A stretch of DNA of 64,000 nucleotides from Kribbella caucasensis (GTDB lineage Bacteria > Actinomycetota > Actinomycetes > Propionibacteriales > Kribbellaceae). Positions within the stretch are counted from its first letter, which is position 1. Each line of letters starts with the position of its first letter. The stretch covers positions 62,001-126,000 of the forward strand of contig NZ_SNWQ01000003.1 of NCBI RefSeq assembly GCF_004361855.1, in the 5' to 3' direction. Positions 8,088 through 18,273 of this stretch are shown here, in pieces. The position numbers and the translations under genes were made by a program. The notes beneath the pieces were generated by a model that saw only the letters and a program-made list of their open reading frames with translations, was not told the origin of the DNA and did not search any database.

Positions 8088-9476
8088 ATGGTTGACGTTG
8101 CTGCGATCTTCAAGGCGTACGACGTACGTGGGGTCGTTCCGGACCAGTTGGACGAGTCGGTGGCCCGGGCGACCGGCGCCGCGTTCGTCGAGGTGCTGGA
8201 CGTGCTGACGGGGGCTGGGGCGGTCGTGGTCGGTTACGACATGCGGCCGTCCAGCCCCGCGCTGGCGGCCGCCTTCGCCGAGGGGGTGACCAGCACCGGG
8301 GCCGACGTGATCGACATCGGCCTGGCCTCCACCGACCAGCTGTACTTCGCCTCCGGGCGGCTCCAGCTCCCCGGCGCGATGTTCACCGCGAGCCACAACC
8401 CAGCGCAGTACAACGGGATCAAGCTCTGCCGTGCGGGAGCGGCGCCGGTCGGCTCCGAGTCCGGGTTGGCGGATATCGCAGACCTGGTCGCCAAGGCGCT
8501 GACCGAGACGCCGGTGAGTGTCGCCGTACCGGGCAAGGTCGTCCACAAGGACCTGCTCACCGCGTATGCCGACCACCTGCACGACCTGGTCGACCTGACC
8601 CGGATCCGGCCGCTGAAGGTGGTCGTCGACGCCGGCAACGGGATGGGCGGGCACACCGTCCCCGCTGTCTTCGCGACCGGGCCGGTCGAGATCCTGCCGC
8701 TGTACTTCGAGCTGGACGGCAACTTCCCGAACCACGAGGCGAACCCGCTGGACCCGAAGAACCTGGTCGACCTGCAGGCGGCCGTTCGCGAGGCCGGCAC
8801 GGATCTGGGCCTCGCCTTCGACGGTGACGCGGACCGCTGTTTCGTGGTGGACGAGAAGGGCGACCCGATCTCGCCGAGCGCGATCACCGCCGCGGTCGCC
8901 GTCCGGGAGCTGGCCAAGCACCCCGGCTCGGCGGTCATCCACAACCTGATCACCTCCAAGGCGGTGCCGGAGCTGATCACCGAGCATGGTGGGACGCCGG
9001 TCCGGGCCCGGGTCGGCCACTCCTACATCAAGCAGCTGATGGCCGAGACCGACGCGGTGTTCGGTGGCGAGCACTCGGCGCACTACTACTTCCGCGACTT
9101 CTGGCGGGCCGACACCGGGATGCTCGCGGCGCTGCACGTGCTCGCGGCTCTCGGTGAGCAGGACAAACCGGCCAGCGAGGTCTTCGCGGAGTTCGAGCGG
9201 TATGTCGCGTCCGGGGAGGTCAACAGCCGGGTGGACGACGCGGCCGCGACAGTCGCGGCGATTGAAGACACCTACGCGGGCCGCGACGGGATTACCGTTG
9301 ATCATCTCGACGGACTCACAGTGGATGCCGGGGACTGGTGGTTCAACGTCCGCGCGTCCAACACCGAGCCGCTGCTGCGGCTGAACGTCGAGGCCGGGGA
9401 CGCCGCCACCATGGAGCGTGTCCGGGACGAAGTACTGGCCCTGATCACCGGAGCACCGGTGGAGGAGAAGAACTGA
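8088..9476 (+). CDS. manB: Phosphomannomutase/phosphoglucomutase
   Basis: A 462-residue alpha-D-phosphohexomutase. The active-site serine loop TASHNP is at 100-105, the magnesium-binding DGDADR at 245-250 and the sugar-binding GEHS at 327-330. It interconverts mannose-6-phosphate and mannose-1-phosphate (and probably the glucose forms), feeding GDP-mannose synthesis for cell-wall mannolipids and glycans. It starts a four-gene chain manB - Trm112 - SIS - manA in which each stop overlaps the next start. Length and motifs are normal for the family. Confidence 0.95.
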   Translation: MVDVAAIFKAYDVRGVVPDQLDESVARATGAAFVEVLDVLTGAGAVVVGYDMRPSSPALAAAFAEGVTSTGADVIDIGLASTDQLYFASGRLQLPGAMFTASHNPAQYNGIKLCRAGAAPVGSESGLADIADLVAKALTETPVSVAVPGKVVHKDLLTAYADHLHDLVDLTRIRPLKVVVDAGNGMGGHTVPAVFATGPVEILPLYFELDGNFPNHEANPLDPKNLVDLQAAVREAGTDLGLAFDGDADRCFVVDEKGDPISPSAITAAVAVRELAKHPGSAVIHNLITSKAVPELITEHGGTPVRARVGHSYIKQLMAETDAVFGGEHSAHYYFRDFWRADTGMLAALHVLAALGEQDKPASEVFAEFERYVASGEVNSRVDDAAATVAAIEDTYAGRDGITVDHLDGLTVDAGDWWFNVRASNTEPLLRLNVEAGDAATMERVRDEVLALITGAPVEEKN

Positions 9477-9673
9477 TGGCAGTCAACCTGGACCCGGACC
9501 TGCTCAGCATCCTGGTCTGCCCGAAGTGCCGGTCGGAGTTCCGCGTCGACGACGAGGCGAACGAGCTGGTCTGCACCAACGCCGGCTGCGCGCTGGCCTA
9601 CCCGGTGCGGGACGACATCCCCGTGCTGCTGATCGACGAAGCCCGGCAGACCAAAGAGACCGACGACCACTGA
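9476..9673 (+). CDS. Trm112/UPF0434 family zinc-binding small protein
   Basis: A 65-residue protein with CPKC at 15-18 and CTNAGC at 33-38, a four-cysteine zinc site, followed by the conserved AYPVRDDIPVLLIDEA. Trm112-like proteins often act as partners of methyltransferases, but the role of this bacterial member is unknown. The ATG at 9476 shares one base with the manB stop (TGATG). The gene is embedded in the mannose operon, a placement conserved in Actinobacteria. Confidence 0.88.
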   Translation: MAVNLDPDLLSILVCPKCRSEFRVDDEANELVCTNAGCALAYPVRDDIPVLLIDEARQTKETDDH

Positions 9674-10749
9674 TGAGCTCTTTCGACGACTCGCGGCTGG
9701 ACGATCCGGCCGCACTCCAGGCGACCGACCACCTGCTGCGCCGCCTCGCCGGGGCCGGTGCCCGGATCCGGGCCGAGATCGACGCGGCCGAGGAGGCGCT
9801 GTCCCAGCTCGACTCGGACGGCTTCCGGCCGCGCGCGATCGTCGCCGCCGGCCGGGACGCCCGGCTGGTCCGGGCCGTGCTGGAACCGGTCTGCCCGGTC
9901 CCGTTCGTGGCCTGGCCCGGTCCCGGCCTGCCGGGCTGGACCGGTCCGCTCGACCTGGTGATCGTGCTCGGTGGCAGCAGTGCCGACACCGAGGCGATGT
10001 CCGCCACCTCCGAGGCGGTACGGCGGGGCTGCGGGCTGATGCTCGCCTCCCCCGAGGACTCCCCGGTGGCGCAGGCCTCGGCCGGCTCCCGGCACGCGAT
10101 CCGGTTGCCGTCGCAGTCCGACGACCAGCTTGCCGCGGCCGTCGCGGTACTGCAGGGGCTGCACCAGATGGAGCTCGGGCCGGTCGTGGACGCGAAGTCC
10201 GTTGCCGCGCTGCTGGACGAGGTCGCGATCGAGTGCTCGCCGAACAACGACGTCGCGGCGAACCCGGCCAAGGATCTGTCGCTGATGCTGGCCGACGCGC
10301 TGCCGCTGGTCTGGGGTGGTTCGGTGCTCGCCGCGCGGGCCGCTCGCCGGGTGGTGGAAGCGATCCGGCTGGCCAGTGGCCGTCCGGCCCTGGCGGCCGA
10401 CGCCGGCCACCTGCTGCCGGTGCTGAATCAGCCGCCGCGTGACCTGTTCGCCGACCCGTTCGACCAGGCGGACGAGCTGCGGCCGGGGCTGATCATCCTG
10501 GACGACGGCGTCGAGGACGCGGGTGTGGCCGAGCACCGCCGCCAGCTCGAGGAGAAGGCCGAGCGGCACGACGTCCGCGTACACGTGGTCACCCAGGCCA
10601 ACGGGACGGACATCGCCCGGTACGCCGCCCTGACGCAACACGGCCGGTATGCCGCGGCGTACCTGGGCATCGGCCTCGGCCGGTACGGGACCCCGGTCGA
10701 TGACGTGCCGGTCGTGCCCGGCAATCCCGCGGAGGATCCGGCGTGGTAG
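9673..10749 (+). CDS. SIS-domain phosphosugar isomerase-like protein (bifunctional PGI/PMI family)
   Basis: A 358-residue protein related to the Rv3256c group between manB and manA. An SIS-type fold is suggested by LVIVLGGSSADTEAM (about residues 95-110) and a C-terminal conserved region near residue 215-300. Family members isomerise glucose- or mannose-6-phosphate to fructose-6-phosphate, but actinobacterial versions at this locus are divergent and activity is unproven. The start ATG overlaps the Trm112 stop by one base, and its end overlaps manA by 7 bases. Confidence 0.75.
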   Translation: MSSFDDSRLDDPAALQATDHLLRRLAGAGARIRAEIDAAEEALSQLDSDGFRPRAIVAAGRDARLVRAVLEPVCPVPFVAWPGPGLPGWTGPLDLVIVLGGSSADTEAMSATSEAVRRGCGLMLASPEDSPVAQASAGSRHAIRLPSQSDDQLAAAVAVLQGLHQMELGPVVDAKSVAALLDEVAIECSPNNDVAANPAKDLSLMLADALPLVWGGSVLAARAARRVVEAIRLASGRPALAADAGHLLPVLNQPPRDLFADPFDQADELRPGLIILDDGVEDAGVAEHRRQLEEKAERHDVRVHVVTQANGTDIARYAALTQHGRYAAAYLGIGLGRYGTPVDDVPVVPGNPAEDPAW

Positions 10750-11936
10750 CTCTGCTCCGGAACACCATCCGGGACTACGCATGGGGGTCGCCGACCGCGA
10801 TCCCCGAGCTGACCGGTGCCGAACCGGACGGCAGGCCGCAGGCCGAGCTCTGGATGGGCGCACACGAGTCGGCGCCATCCGTGCTGCCGTCCGGTCAGTC
10901 GCTGTACGACCTGGTGCGGACCGACCCGATCGGCACGTTGGGAGTGGAGACGGCCGAGCGGTTCCAGGGCCGGTTCCCGTTCCTGGCGAAGATCCTGGCC
11001 GCGGCACAACCGTTGTCGATCCAGGCCCACCCGTCGCTCGAGCAGGCCATCGACGGGTACGCGCGGGACGAGGCCGCGGGGATCCCGCTGGACGCGTCCG
11101 ACCGCAACTACAGGGACGCCTGGCCGAAGCCGGAGATCCTGATCGCGCTCGAACCGTTCGAAGCGCTGGTCGGGTTCCGGCCGCTGAATCGGACCGTCGC
11201 GTTGCTCGACGCCCTGGCCGGCGAGGGGGTGGCGGTCGATGGGTTCGAGGAACTCACCGACCTGCTCCGCAACGGCAAGCTGCAGGACGCTTTCACGCAC
11301 TTCATGAGCACCGACCGCGACTCGATCCGTCCGCTGGTCGCCGCTCTCGGCGAGGCGTGCAGCCGGTATGCCAGGGCCGAGTTCGCCCTCGAAGTGGAGA
11401 CCCTGGAGAAGCTGTCCACGGATTTCCCGGACGATCCCGGGGTGCTCGCGGCACTGCTGCTCAACCGGGTCCGGCTGGATCGGTTCCAGGCGGTCTACCT
11501 GCCGGCCGGGAACGTGCACGCCTACTTGTCGGGGACGGGGTTCGAGGTGATGGCCAACTCGGACAACGTGCTCCGAGGTGGACTGACCCGCAAGCACGTC
11601 GACGTACCGGAGCTCGTGTCCGTGGTCGACTTCGAACCACTGGCTGACCCTGTTTTGACCGCACGGCACGAAACAGGGCAGTACGAGACAGGCTGTCCGT
11701 ACTTCGCGGTCCGGCGGGTGGATCTCGGTGTGGCGCCGGTGACCGTGGCGGATGCCGTTGGGCCGCGAATCGTCGCCTGTGTTGACGGAACGACCACGGT
11801 CGGTACTGCAGATGTTGTCATCGGCATCGACGACGTGGTCGAGCTGTCCGCGGGTCAGTCGGCGTTCATCAAGGGACCCGAGGGACCCTGTACCCTGCGT
11901 GGGTCCGGCACGGCGTTCGTCGTGTCCGCTCGCTGA
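10743..11936 (+). CDS. manA: Mannose-6-phosphate isomerase, class I
   Basis: A 397-residue type I phosphomannose isomerase. Zinc ligands can be aligned: Gln94 and His96 in QAHPS, Glu131 in PKPE, and His259 in PAGNVHAY, followed by GFEVMANSDNVLRGGLTRKH. It converts fructose-6-phosphate to mannose-6-phosphate, the step before manB. The GTG start at 10743 lies inside the end of the SIS gene, so it is coupled to it. This completes an operon supplying GDP-mannose precursors. Confidence 0.94.
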   Translation: MVALLRNTIRDYAWGSPTAIPELTGAEPDGRPQAELWMGAHESAPSVLPSGQSLYDLVRTDPIGTLGVETAERFQGRFPFLAKILAAAQPLSIQAHPSLEQAIDGYARDEAAGIPLDASDRNYRDAWPKPEILIALEPFEALVGFRPLNRTVALLDALAGEGVAVDGFEELTDLLRNGKLQDAFTHFMSTDRDSIRPLVAALGEACSRYARAEFALEVETLEKLSTDFPDDPGVLAALLLNRVRLDRFQAVYLPAGNVHAYLSGTGFEVMANSDNVLRGGLTRKHVDVPELVSVVDFEPLADPVLTARHETGQYETGCPYFAVRRVDLGVAPVTVADAVGPRIVACVDGTTTVGTADVVIGIDDVVELSAGQSAFIKGPEGPCTLRGSGTAFVVSAR

Positions 11937-11965
11937 GCCCCCCGATCTGCTGGAGGACTACCGAA

Positions 11966-12925
11966 ATGGCTGGTGGCGGTACCAAGGCCGTCGTCGCGGC
12001 ACTGCTGGCGAACACCGGAATCGCGATCACCAAGTTCGCCGCCTGGGGCCTGACCCAGTCGGCGTCGATGCTGGCGGAGGCGATCCACTCGGTCGCGGAC
12101 GCGGGCAACCAGGTGCTGCTGCTGGTGGGTGGCAAGCGGGCGCAGCGGGAGGCAAGCGAGCTGCACCAGTTCGGCTACGGTCGCGAGCGCTACGTCTACT
12201 CGTTCATCGTCGCGATCGTGCTGTTCAGCGTCGGTGGGCTGTTCGCGCTCTACGAGGGCTGGCACAAGGTGAACGACCCGCACGCGATCGAGCACTGGAA
12301 GTGGGTCCCGGTCGCGGTGCTGGTGGCGGCGATCATCATGGAGTCGTTCTCGTTCCGGACCGCGATCGTCGAGGCGAACAAGATCCGTCACCAGGTCGGC
12401 TGGGCCAAGTTCATCCGCAACGCGCGGTCGCCGGAGCTGCCGGTGATCCTGCTGGAGGACTTCGCCGCGCTCACCGGTCTGGTGCTGGCGCTGATCGGCG
12501 TCGTCCTGACCCTTGCCACCGGCAACGGTGTGTTCGACGGCCTGGGCTCGATGGCGATCGGTGCCCTGCTGGTCTGCGTGGCGGTCTTCCTGGCGATCGA
12601 GATGAAGTCGCTGCTGCTCGGCGAGTCGGCCACCCGGGAATCGCAGGCCAAGATCGTCGCCGCGATCGAGAGCGTGCCGGGAGTGCAGCGGATCATCCAC
12701 ATCAAGACGCTGCACCTGGGCCCGGAGGAGATCCTGGTCGCCGCCAAGTTCGCCGTCGAACCGACCGCCGACGCGGCCGTCGTCGCCGAGTTGATCAACA
12801 CCGCCGAACGCGCCGTCCGCGAAGCCGAGCCGATGGCCCAGCACATCTACCTGGAACCCGACATCTACGTGGAAGGCCACGTCCCGGACGAGCGCCCCGC
12901 GGTCCCCGAGGCCCCGTCCCACTGA
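11966..12925 (+). CDS. Cation diffusion facilitator family transporter
   Basis: A 319-residue CDF protein with an N-terminal helix SASMLAEAIHSVADAGNQ carrying His41 and Asp45 of the first metal site, about six hydrophobic segments, and a cytoplasmic C-terminal domain (about 225-305) of the ferredoxin-like type. CDF proteins export divalent metals such as zinc, iron or manganese in exchange for protons. In the fifth-helix site the usual HxxxD is replaced by EDFAALTG, a variant of a CDF subgroup, so metal choice is open. It starts 29 bases after manA and may be read through from that operon. Confidence 0.88.
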   Translation: MAGGGTKAVVAALLANTGIAITKFAAWGLTQSASMLAEAIHSVADAGNQVLLLVGGKRAQREASELHQFGYGRERYVYSFIVAIVLFSVGGLFALYEGWHKVNDPHAIEHWKWVPVAVLVAAIIMESFSFRTAIVEANKIRHQVGWAKFIRNARSPELPVILLEDFAALTGLVLALIGVVLTLATGNGVFDGLGSMAIGALLVCVAVFLAIEMKSLLLGESATRESQAKIVAAIESVPGVQRIIHIKTLHLGPEEILVAAKFAVEPTADAAVVAELINTAERAVREAEPMAQHIYLEPDIYVEGHVPDERPAVPEAPSH

Positions 12926-12943
12926 GTCCTACTACTCGGGGTT

Positions 12944-13312
12944 CTACCTCGGGCGGTGGGGTGGCGGCGGGAGTACGCCGGAGCGGCCTAGCCAGCGGAG
13001 TGCTCGTTCCCGGTCGATCTCGGCCGGGCTGGGTGGGGCGGACAGACGGCCGGTGCGGTAGCCGAGGTTGCGGAGATCGGCTGCGACCGAGGGTTCCGCG
13101 AGTGCCCGCAGGGCGAATGCGAGGGCGGCCGGCGTCACGTCGTACCGGTGTTCCAGTTCGAGGGCGAGCTTGACCGCGGCGAGGTCGCGTTCGTCGTACT
13201 GGCGCTGGGAGTTGTGGCCGGACCGGGTCCGGGGCAGCAGTCCCAGCGCCTCCCGGTAGCGGAGCATGCGCGGTGTGGTGCCCAATAGTTTGGCGGCTTC
13301 CGTGATGCGCAT
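12944..13312 (-). CDS. MerR-family transcriptional regulator
   Basis: A 122-residue regulator with the N-terminal winged helix-turn-helix MRITEAAKLLGTTPRMLRY followed by a short dimerisation helix. There are no cysteines for metal sensing and no long effector domain, so the inducer is unknown. It faces the CDF gene and is divergent from ahcY. A perfect 7-base inverted repeat lies 9 bases upstream of its ATG and is its probable operator. With so short a leader, its message may be leaderless. Confidence 0.85.
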   Translation of the reverse strand: MRITEAAKLLGTTPRMLRYREALGLLPRTRSGHNSQRQYDERDLAAVKLALELEHRYDVTPAALAFALRALAEPSVAADLRNLGYRTGRLSAPPSPAEIDRERALRWLGRSGVLPPPPHRPR

Positions 13313-13320
13313 ATGTTTAT

Positions 13321-13340
13321 CCTGACATTTCGGTGTCAGG
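13321..13340. promoter_or_regulatory. Dyad operator between merR-like gene and ahcY
   Basis: CCTGACATTTCGGTGTCAGG is a perfect inverted repeat of 7 bases with a 6-base centre, 8 bases upstream of the MerR start codon and 93 bases upstream of ahcY. MerR proteins bind dyads like this inside promoters. Autoregulation of the MerR gene, perhaps with effect on ahcY, is inferred. Confidence 0.55.
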
Positions 13341-13432
13341 AATGCCTACCCGGTGTCCACCGCGGGTCCCCCGACCTCTAGGCTCGTCGCCTGAAGACTT
13401 CACACCGACACCCTCAAGGGAGCGGGAACCGC

Positions 13433-14881
<1,449 letters not shown>

Positions 14882-14901
14882 GTTCCTTCAGTACTACGAC
14901 G

Positions 14902-14940
14902 GAAGGCGCCTCACCAACGCGGTGGGGCGCCTTCTGTCAT
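14902..14940 (+). terminator. Strong terminator after ahcY
   Basis: A 14-base-pair stem with one G-T wobble (arms GAAGGCGCCTCACC and GGTGGGGCGCCTTC, loop AACGC) followed by TGTCATT. This ends the ahcY transcript. Confidence 0.85.
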
Positions 14941-14971
14941 TCCCTGGAGGGAATTGCCGGTGCCACCGGCA
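14939..14971. terminator. Two further back-to-back hairpins between ahcY and the tetR-like gene
   Basis: ATTCCCT-GG-AGGGAAT (14939-14954) and TGCCGGT-GCC-ACCGGCA (14955-14971) are perfect adjacent stem-loops. They directly follow the ahcY terminator and lie just beyond the 3' end of the convergent TetR gene, so they may terminate minus-strand transcription. Confidence 0.55.
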
Positions 14972-14981
14972 TCTGAAGCAG

Positions 14982-15617
14982 TCAGGCCCGCCAGCGGTCG
15001 GTCAGTTCGTCACTGCTGGGCGGCGGTCCCGGGAGTTCCGAACCGCCGCCTGGTCGTTCCCCGGGCCGATGCATCGCCTCCAGCATCAGGGTGAGGTACC
15101 GATGCCGGAGCTGGTTCGTCCGAGCCTCGTCGCCGAGCTTGATCGACGTGATCTGCTCCAGGATCACCCCGAAGTCCTCGACCACGATCCCCGGCCGGAG
15201 GTATTCCTTCGTCCGCGCGTAGATGGCCTGGTTCAGCTCAGCCGCCCGGGCGGCGTCCCGCCAGAGGTCGGGCGTCGGGGTGAACGTTCCCGCCAGCCGC
15301 TGGGTCAGTGAGTTGGTGTCAGCGTCGACCAGCGAGTGCAGGAACGCCCCGAACGCAAGCCACGGCTCGCGGTTGTCTGCGAGAGTCTTCTCCGACTCCT
15401 CGATGTACCGGGCCAGCCCGTCGCTGCAGAGCCTGCGGAGCAACTCCTCCTTGCTCGCGTACCGCCGGTAGAGCGCGCTGATACCGACGCCGGCGCGCTC
15501 CGCCACCGCCGAGATCGGGGCGCCGGGATCGGCGATGAACACCGCCCGGGCCGCGGCCAGGATCACTTCGTCGTTGCGGGCCGCCTGCGCCTGCCGGCCA
15601 CTGAGAGCTTTCGTCAT
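14982..15617 (-). CDS. TetR-family transcriptional regulator
   Basis: A 211-residue repressor with the N-terminal TetR helix-turn-helix (about residues 15-60: ISAVAERAGVGISALYRRYASKEELL) and an all-helical ligand-binding C-terminal domain. It is divergent from a DHA2 exporter gene and separated from it by about 90 bases containing two palindromes. By family precedent it represses the exporter and itself until a toxic ligand binds. Confidence 0.9.
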   Translation of the reverse strand: MTKALSGRQAQAARNDEVILAAARAVFIADPGAPISAVAERAGVGISALYRRYASKEELLRRLCSDGLARYIEESEKTLADNREPWLAFGAFLHSLVDADTNSLTQRLAGTFTPTPDLWRDAARAAELNQAIYARTKEYLRPGIVVEDFGVILEQITSIKLGDEARTNQLRHRYLTLMLEAMHRPGERPGGGSELPGPPPSSDELTDRWRA

Positions 15618-15636
15618 GTCGTCCAGATTACCACTT

Positions 15637-15654
15637 GAACGGAATGCTCCGTTC
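15637..15654. promoter_or_regulatory. TetR-type operator, site 1
   Basis: GAACGGAATGCTCCGTTC has perfect 7-base arms around ATGC. It lies 20 bases upstream of the TetR start codon, in the shared control region with the exporter. Confidence 0.65.
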
Positions 15655-15670
15655 CGCTAGAGTTGGAACA

Positions 15671-15683
15671 GAACATTTCGTTC
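15671..15683. promoter_or_regulatory. TetR-type operator, site 2
   Basis: GAACATTTCGTTC is a second inverted repeat (GAAC/GTTC arms) related to site 1 (GAAC...GTTC), flanked by further GGAAC and TTCC elements. It lies 22-34 bases before the exporter start. Confidence 0.5.
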
Positions 15684-15704
15684 CGTTTGAGTCTGGAGTC
15701 GATG

Positions 15705-17189
15705 ATGACCGCAGTCGTAGAACTCCCCCACAGCGCAGCACCCGCCGCTGTCCCCGAGGCCGCCCCGCGGCGCCTTCGCAAGCGCTGGCTCGCCTTCTCC
15801 GCGGTCATCACCGCGTCGGTGATGGACCTCCTCGACTCGACCGTTATGAACGTCGCCGCCCCCGCCATACGCGCCGACCTCGGCGGCTCCTACGCGAGCC
15901 TTCAGTGGATGGCCGCCGGGTACACGATGGCCCTGGCCGTACTGCTCCTCGTCGGCGGACGCCTCGGTGACTTGGTCGGCCGGAAGCAGGCGCTGCTGAT
16001 CGGTGTCGGCGGATTCACCGTGACCTCGTTCCTCTGCGGCCTCGCGGTGTCGTCCGAGATGCTGATCGCCGCGCGCGTCGCCCAGGGCGCGTTCGCCGCG
16101 ATCATGTTGCCGCAGGGCTTCGGACTGGCCCGAGACCTGTTCGAACCGGGCGAGCGAGCCAAGGCGTTCGGGTTCTTCGGCCCGGTGATGGGTCTGTCTG
16201 CGGTGATCGGCCCGATTGTCGGCGGCACGCTGCTCGACGCGGACCTGCTGGGTACCGGATGGCGAGCGATCTTCCTGGTGAACATCCCGGTCGGCATCTT
16301 CACCTTCGTCGTCGCGGCCAAGTACTTGCCGAACGCCCGGCCCACTGGCCGCCGGATCTCGCTGGACATTCCCGGGCTGCTGATCGCCGGCGCCGGCCTG
16401 TTCGCCCTGGTCTACCCGCTGGTGCAGGGTCACGAGCTCGGCTGGCCGCTGTGGTCGAAGGCGCTGCTGGTCGCCTCGCTACCGGTGCTCGCCGGGTTCG
16501 CTGTCCACCAGTCCCGCCGGCAGCGCAGCGGCGCGACCCCGCTGATCGAGCCCGGGCTGCTGCGGAGCCGCTCGTACCTGTCCGGCGTGTTCTTCGCGGT
16601 GGTCTTCTTCGGGGCGATGGCCGGCACGTTCGTCCTGGGCATGTTCCTCCAGGTCGGCCTCGGCTACACCCCGATCCACGCGAGCCTGGCGATGGCGCCT
16701 TGGGCCTTCGGGGCGCTGATCGGCTCCGCGGTCTCCGGGATCACGATGCAGAAGTACGGTCGCAAGCTGCTGCACATCGGCCTCGCGCTGATGGCGACTG
16801 GACTGATCGGACTGTACGGCGTGCTGGCGCTGACCGGCCTGAACGTCGGGCACTGGGATCTCGTGGTCCCCAACCTGATCGGTGGAGCCGGCATGGGCAT
16901 GGTCTTCGTCCCGCTGTTCGACATCGTCCTGAGCGGCGTCCGGGACGAGGAGGTCGGCTCGGCCACGGGCATGCTGGGCTCGCTCGAGCAGGTGGGAATC
17001 GCGCTCGGTATCGCGGTGATCGGGACCATCTTCATGGGCGAGGTCGCCCACGCCGCGCCCGCGACCCGCGCCCTGGCCGCACTCGACGGCACCCAGGCGG
17101 CGCTGCTCGCCACCGTCGGCGGGATCCTGCTCGCGTTCGCGGTCGGCTTCCTGCTCCCCAAGACCGCCCGAGCCGGCACCGAGCACTGA
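15705..17189 (+). CDS. DHA2-family MFS drug exporter (14 TM)
   Basis: A 494-residue major facilitator protein of the DHA2 family. Motifs seen are LDSTVMNVAAPAI in helix 1 and GGRLGDLVGRKQ between helices 2 and 3 (motif A), with about 14 hydrophobic segments in all. It would extrude drugs or toxic metabolites using the proton gradient. Of two adjacent ATGs, 15705 is preferred because GGAG sits 6 bases upstream; 15702 would add one Met. It is controlled by the divergent TetR gene (inferred from layout and palindromes). Confidence 0.88.
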   Translation: MTAVVELPHSAAPAAVPEAAPRRLRKRWLAFSAVITASVMDLLDSTVMNVAAPAIRADLGGSYASLQWMAAGYTMALAVLLLVGGRLGDLVGRKQALLIGVGGFTVTSFLCGLAVSSEMLIAARVAQGAFAAIMLPQGFGLARDLFEPGERAKAFGFFGPVMGLSAVIGPIVGGTLLDADLLGTGWRAIFLVNIPVGIFTFVVAAKYLPNARPTGRRISLDIPGLLIAGAGLFALVYPLVQGHELGWPLWSKALLVASLPVLAGFAVHQSRRQRSGATPLIEPGLLRSRSYLSGVFFAVVFFGAMAGTFVLGMFLQVGLGYTPIHASLAMAPWAFGALIGSAVSGITMQKYGRKLLHIGLALMATGLIGLYGVLALTGLNVGHWDLVVPNLIGGAGMGMVFVPLFDIVLSGVRDEEVGSATGMLGSLEQVGIALGIAVIGTIFMGEVAHAAPATRALAALDGTQAALLATVGGILLAFAVGFLLPKTARAGTEH

Positions 17190-17240
17190 TCCAGCCGACC
17201 GAGGCCGGTCTCTCACCCCTCCTGGTGCAGGTCCGCGGGG

Positions 17241-18194
17241 CTAGAACCACTGGTTCGGCTCGTTGCTGCCTGGCGCGTGCCAGCCCTCCGGGTTCACCTG
17301 GGTAGGAGGTGTGTCCTGCGGCGGCGCGGGCGGTCCCGGGTACGGCAGCGGGGGACCGTTTGGACCCGGCGGGATGCCGTAGGGCGGGGTGGTGGTGTAG
17401 GGGTTGGGTGGGCCGAATGGGCCGGTGTGGCCGGCGGGGCGATGGGCGGCCAGGCGGGCCAGTTCGCGGCGGCGGCGTTCGGCCAGGACCGCGGACAGGA
17501 AGGCGGGCGACGCGATCGGCACCGGGGGAGCGGGTGCGGTGACGCCGCCGACGCGGAAGGCCAGTGCGTCGCCGAGGGCGACCTGGGCGGCCGGCTCGAG
17601 TTCGCGGTAGCGGGCCAGGTACTCGCGGGACGTGTTCGCCAGGTCGTCGGACAGCCGGGACAGCTCCAGCGACTGCGCCCACTGGACGAGGTGACCCGGC
17701 ACGAACAGCGGTGGCGACGCCATCGGCTGGTGGCGTTCGCGGATCACCACGGTGCCCGCGACCATGTCGCCGATCCGCTTGCCCTGCTTGTTCATCAGGC
17801 TGGCCACGATCCCCGGGCTGGCCGCGAACCACGGCGCGAAGTCCACGAACACCCACAACAGCGCCCGAACCAGCGCATGCCGGAACCGGATCGAGCTGCC
17901 GTCGTCGCGGACCACTCGCAGCCCGAGCATCATCTTCCCGAGCGTGCGCCCACGGGTGAGCGTCTCCATCACCACCCGGTACCCGACCAGTACGAGCAGC
18001 AAGGTGATGAACACGAGGGCGATCCCGAGCGCCTCGCTGGCCTCGGTGATCAGGAAGCCGAGCAGCGCGGTCAGCACCACCCCGAGCACGATCGACTGCA
18101 GGGTGAAGTCGATCGCGCACGCCAGCGCCCGGGTCGGCATCCGCGCGATCCGCACCTGGAGAACAACCGCTTCCCCCGTGACCAGCTGAGACAC
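17241..18194 (-). CDS. RDD-family membrane protein
   Basis: A 317-residue protein. The RDD domain (residues about 15-150) has ARMPTRALACAIDF, then hydrophobic helices, then RTLGKMMLGLRVVRDDG, with the signature Arg/Asp residues. The rest is a cytoplasmic Pro/Ala/Gly-rich tail ending in PPYG and NPEGWH repeats, probably disordered. The GTG at 18194 is chosen because a GGGGAGGGGGCGAGG purine block precedes it; an extension to 18263 is possible but unlikely. The function of RDD proteins is uncertain (some transport ions). It is divergent from SpoIIM, a conserved pairing. Confidence 0.85.
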   Translation of the reverse strand: MSQLVTGEAVVLQVRIARMPTRALACAIDFTLQSIVLGVVLTALLGFLITEASEALGIALVFITLLLVLVGYRVVMETLTRGRTLGKMMLGLRVVRDDGSSIRFRHALVRALLWVFVDFAPWFAASPGIVASLMNKQGKRIGDMVAGTVVIRERHQPMASPPLFVPGHLVQWAQSLELSRLSDDLANTSREYLARYRELEPAAQVALGDALAFRVGGVTAPAPPVPIASPAFLSAVLAERRRRELARLAAHRPAGHTGPFGPPNPYTTTPPYGIPPGPNGPPLPYPGPPAPPQDTPPTQVNPEGWHAPGSNEPNQWF

Positions 18195-18273
18195 CCTCGC
18201 CCCCTCCCCACCAAAGACACCCGAGACGGCTAGTGTGCCAGCGCAGGTAGCTAAGCGGTGCAAAGGAGGCGGG

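Noticed and set aside
13341..13432. SAH riboswitch upstream of ahcY
   Set aside because: The leader is only about 90 bases and I could not fold the conserved pseudoknot core or find its consensus. No support from sequence.
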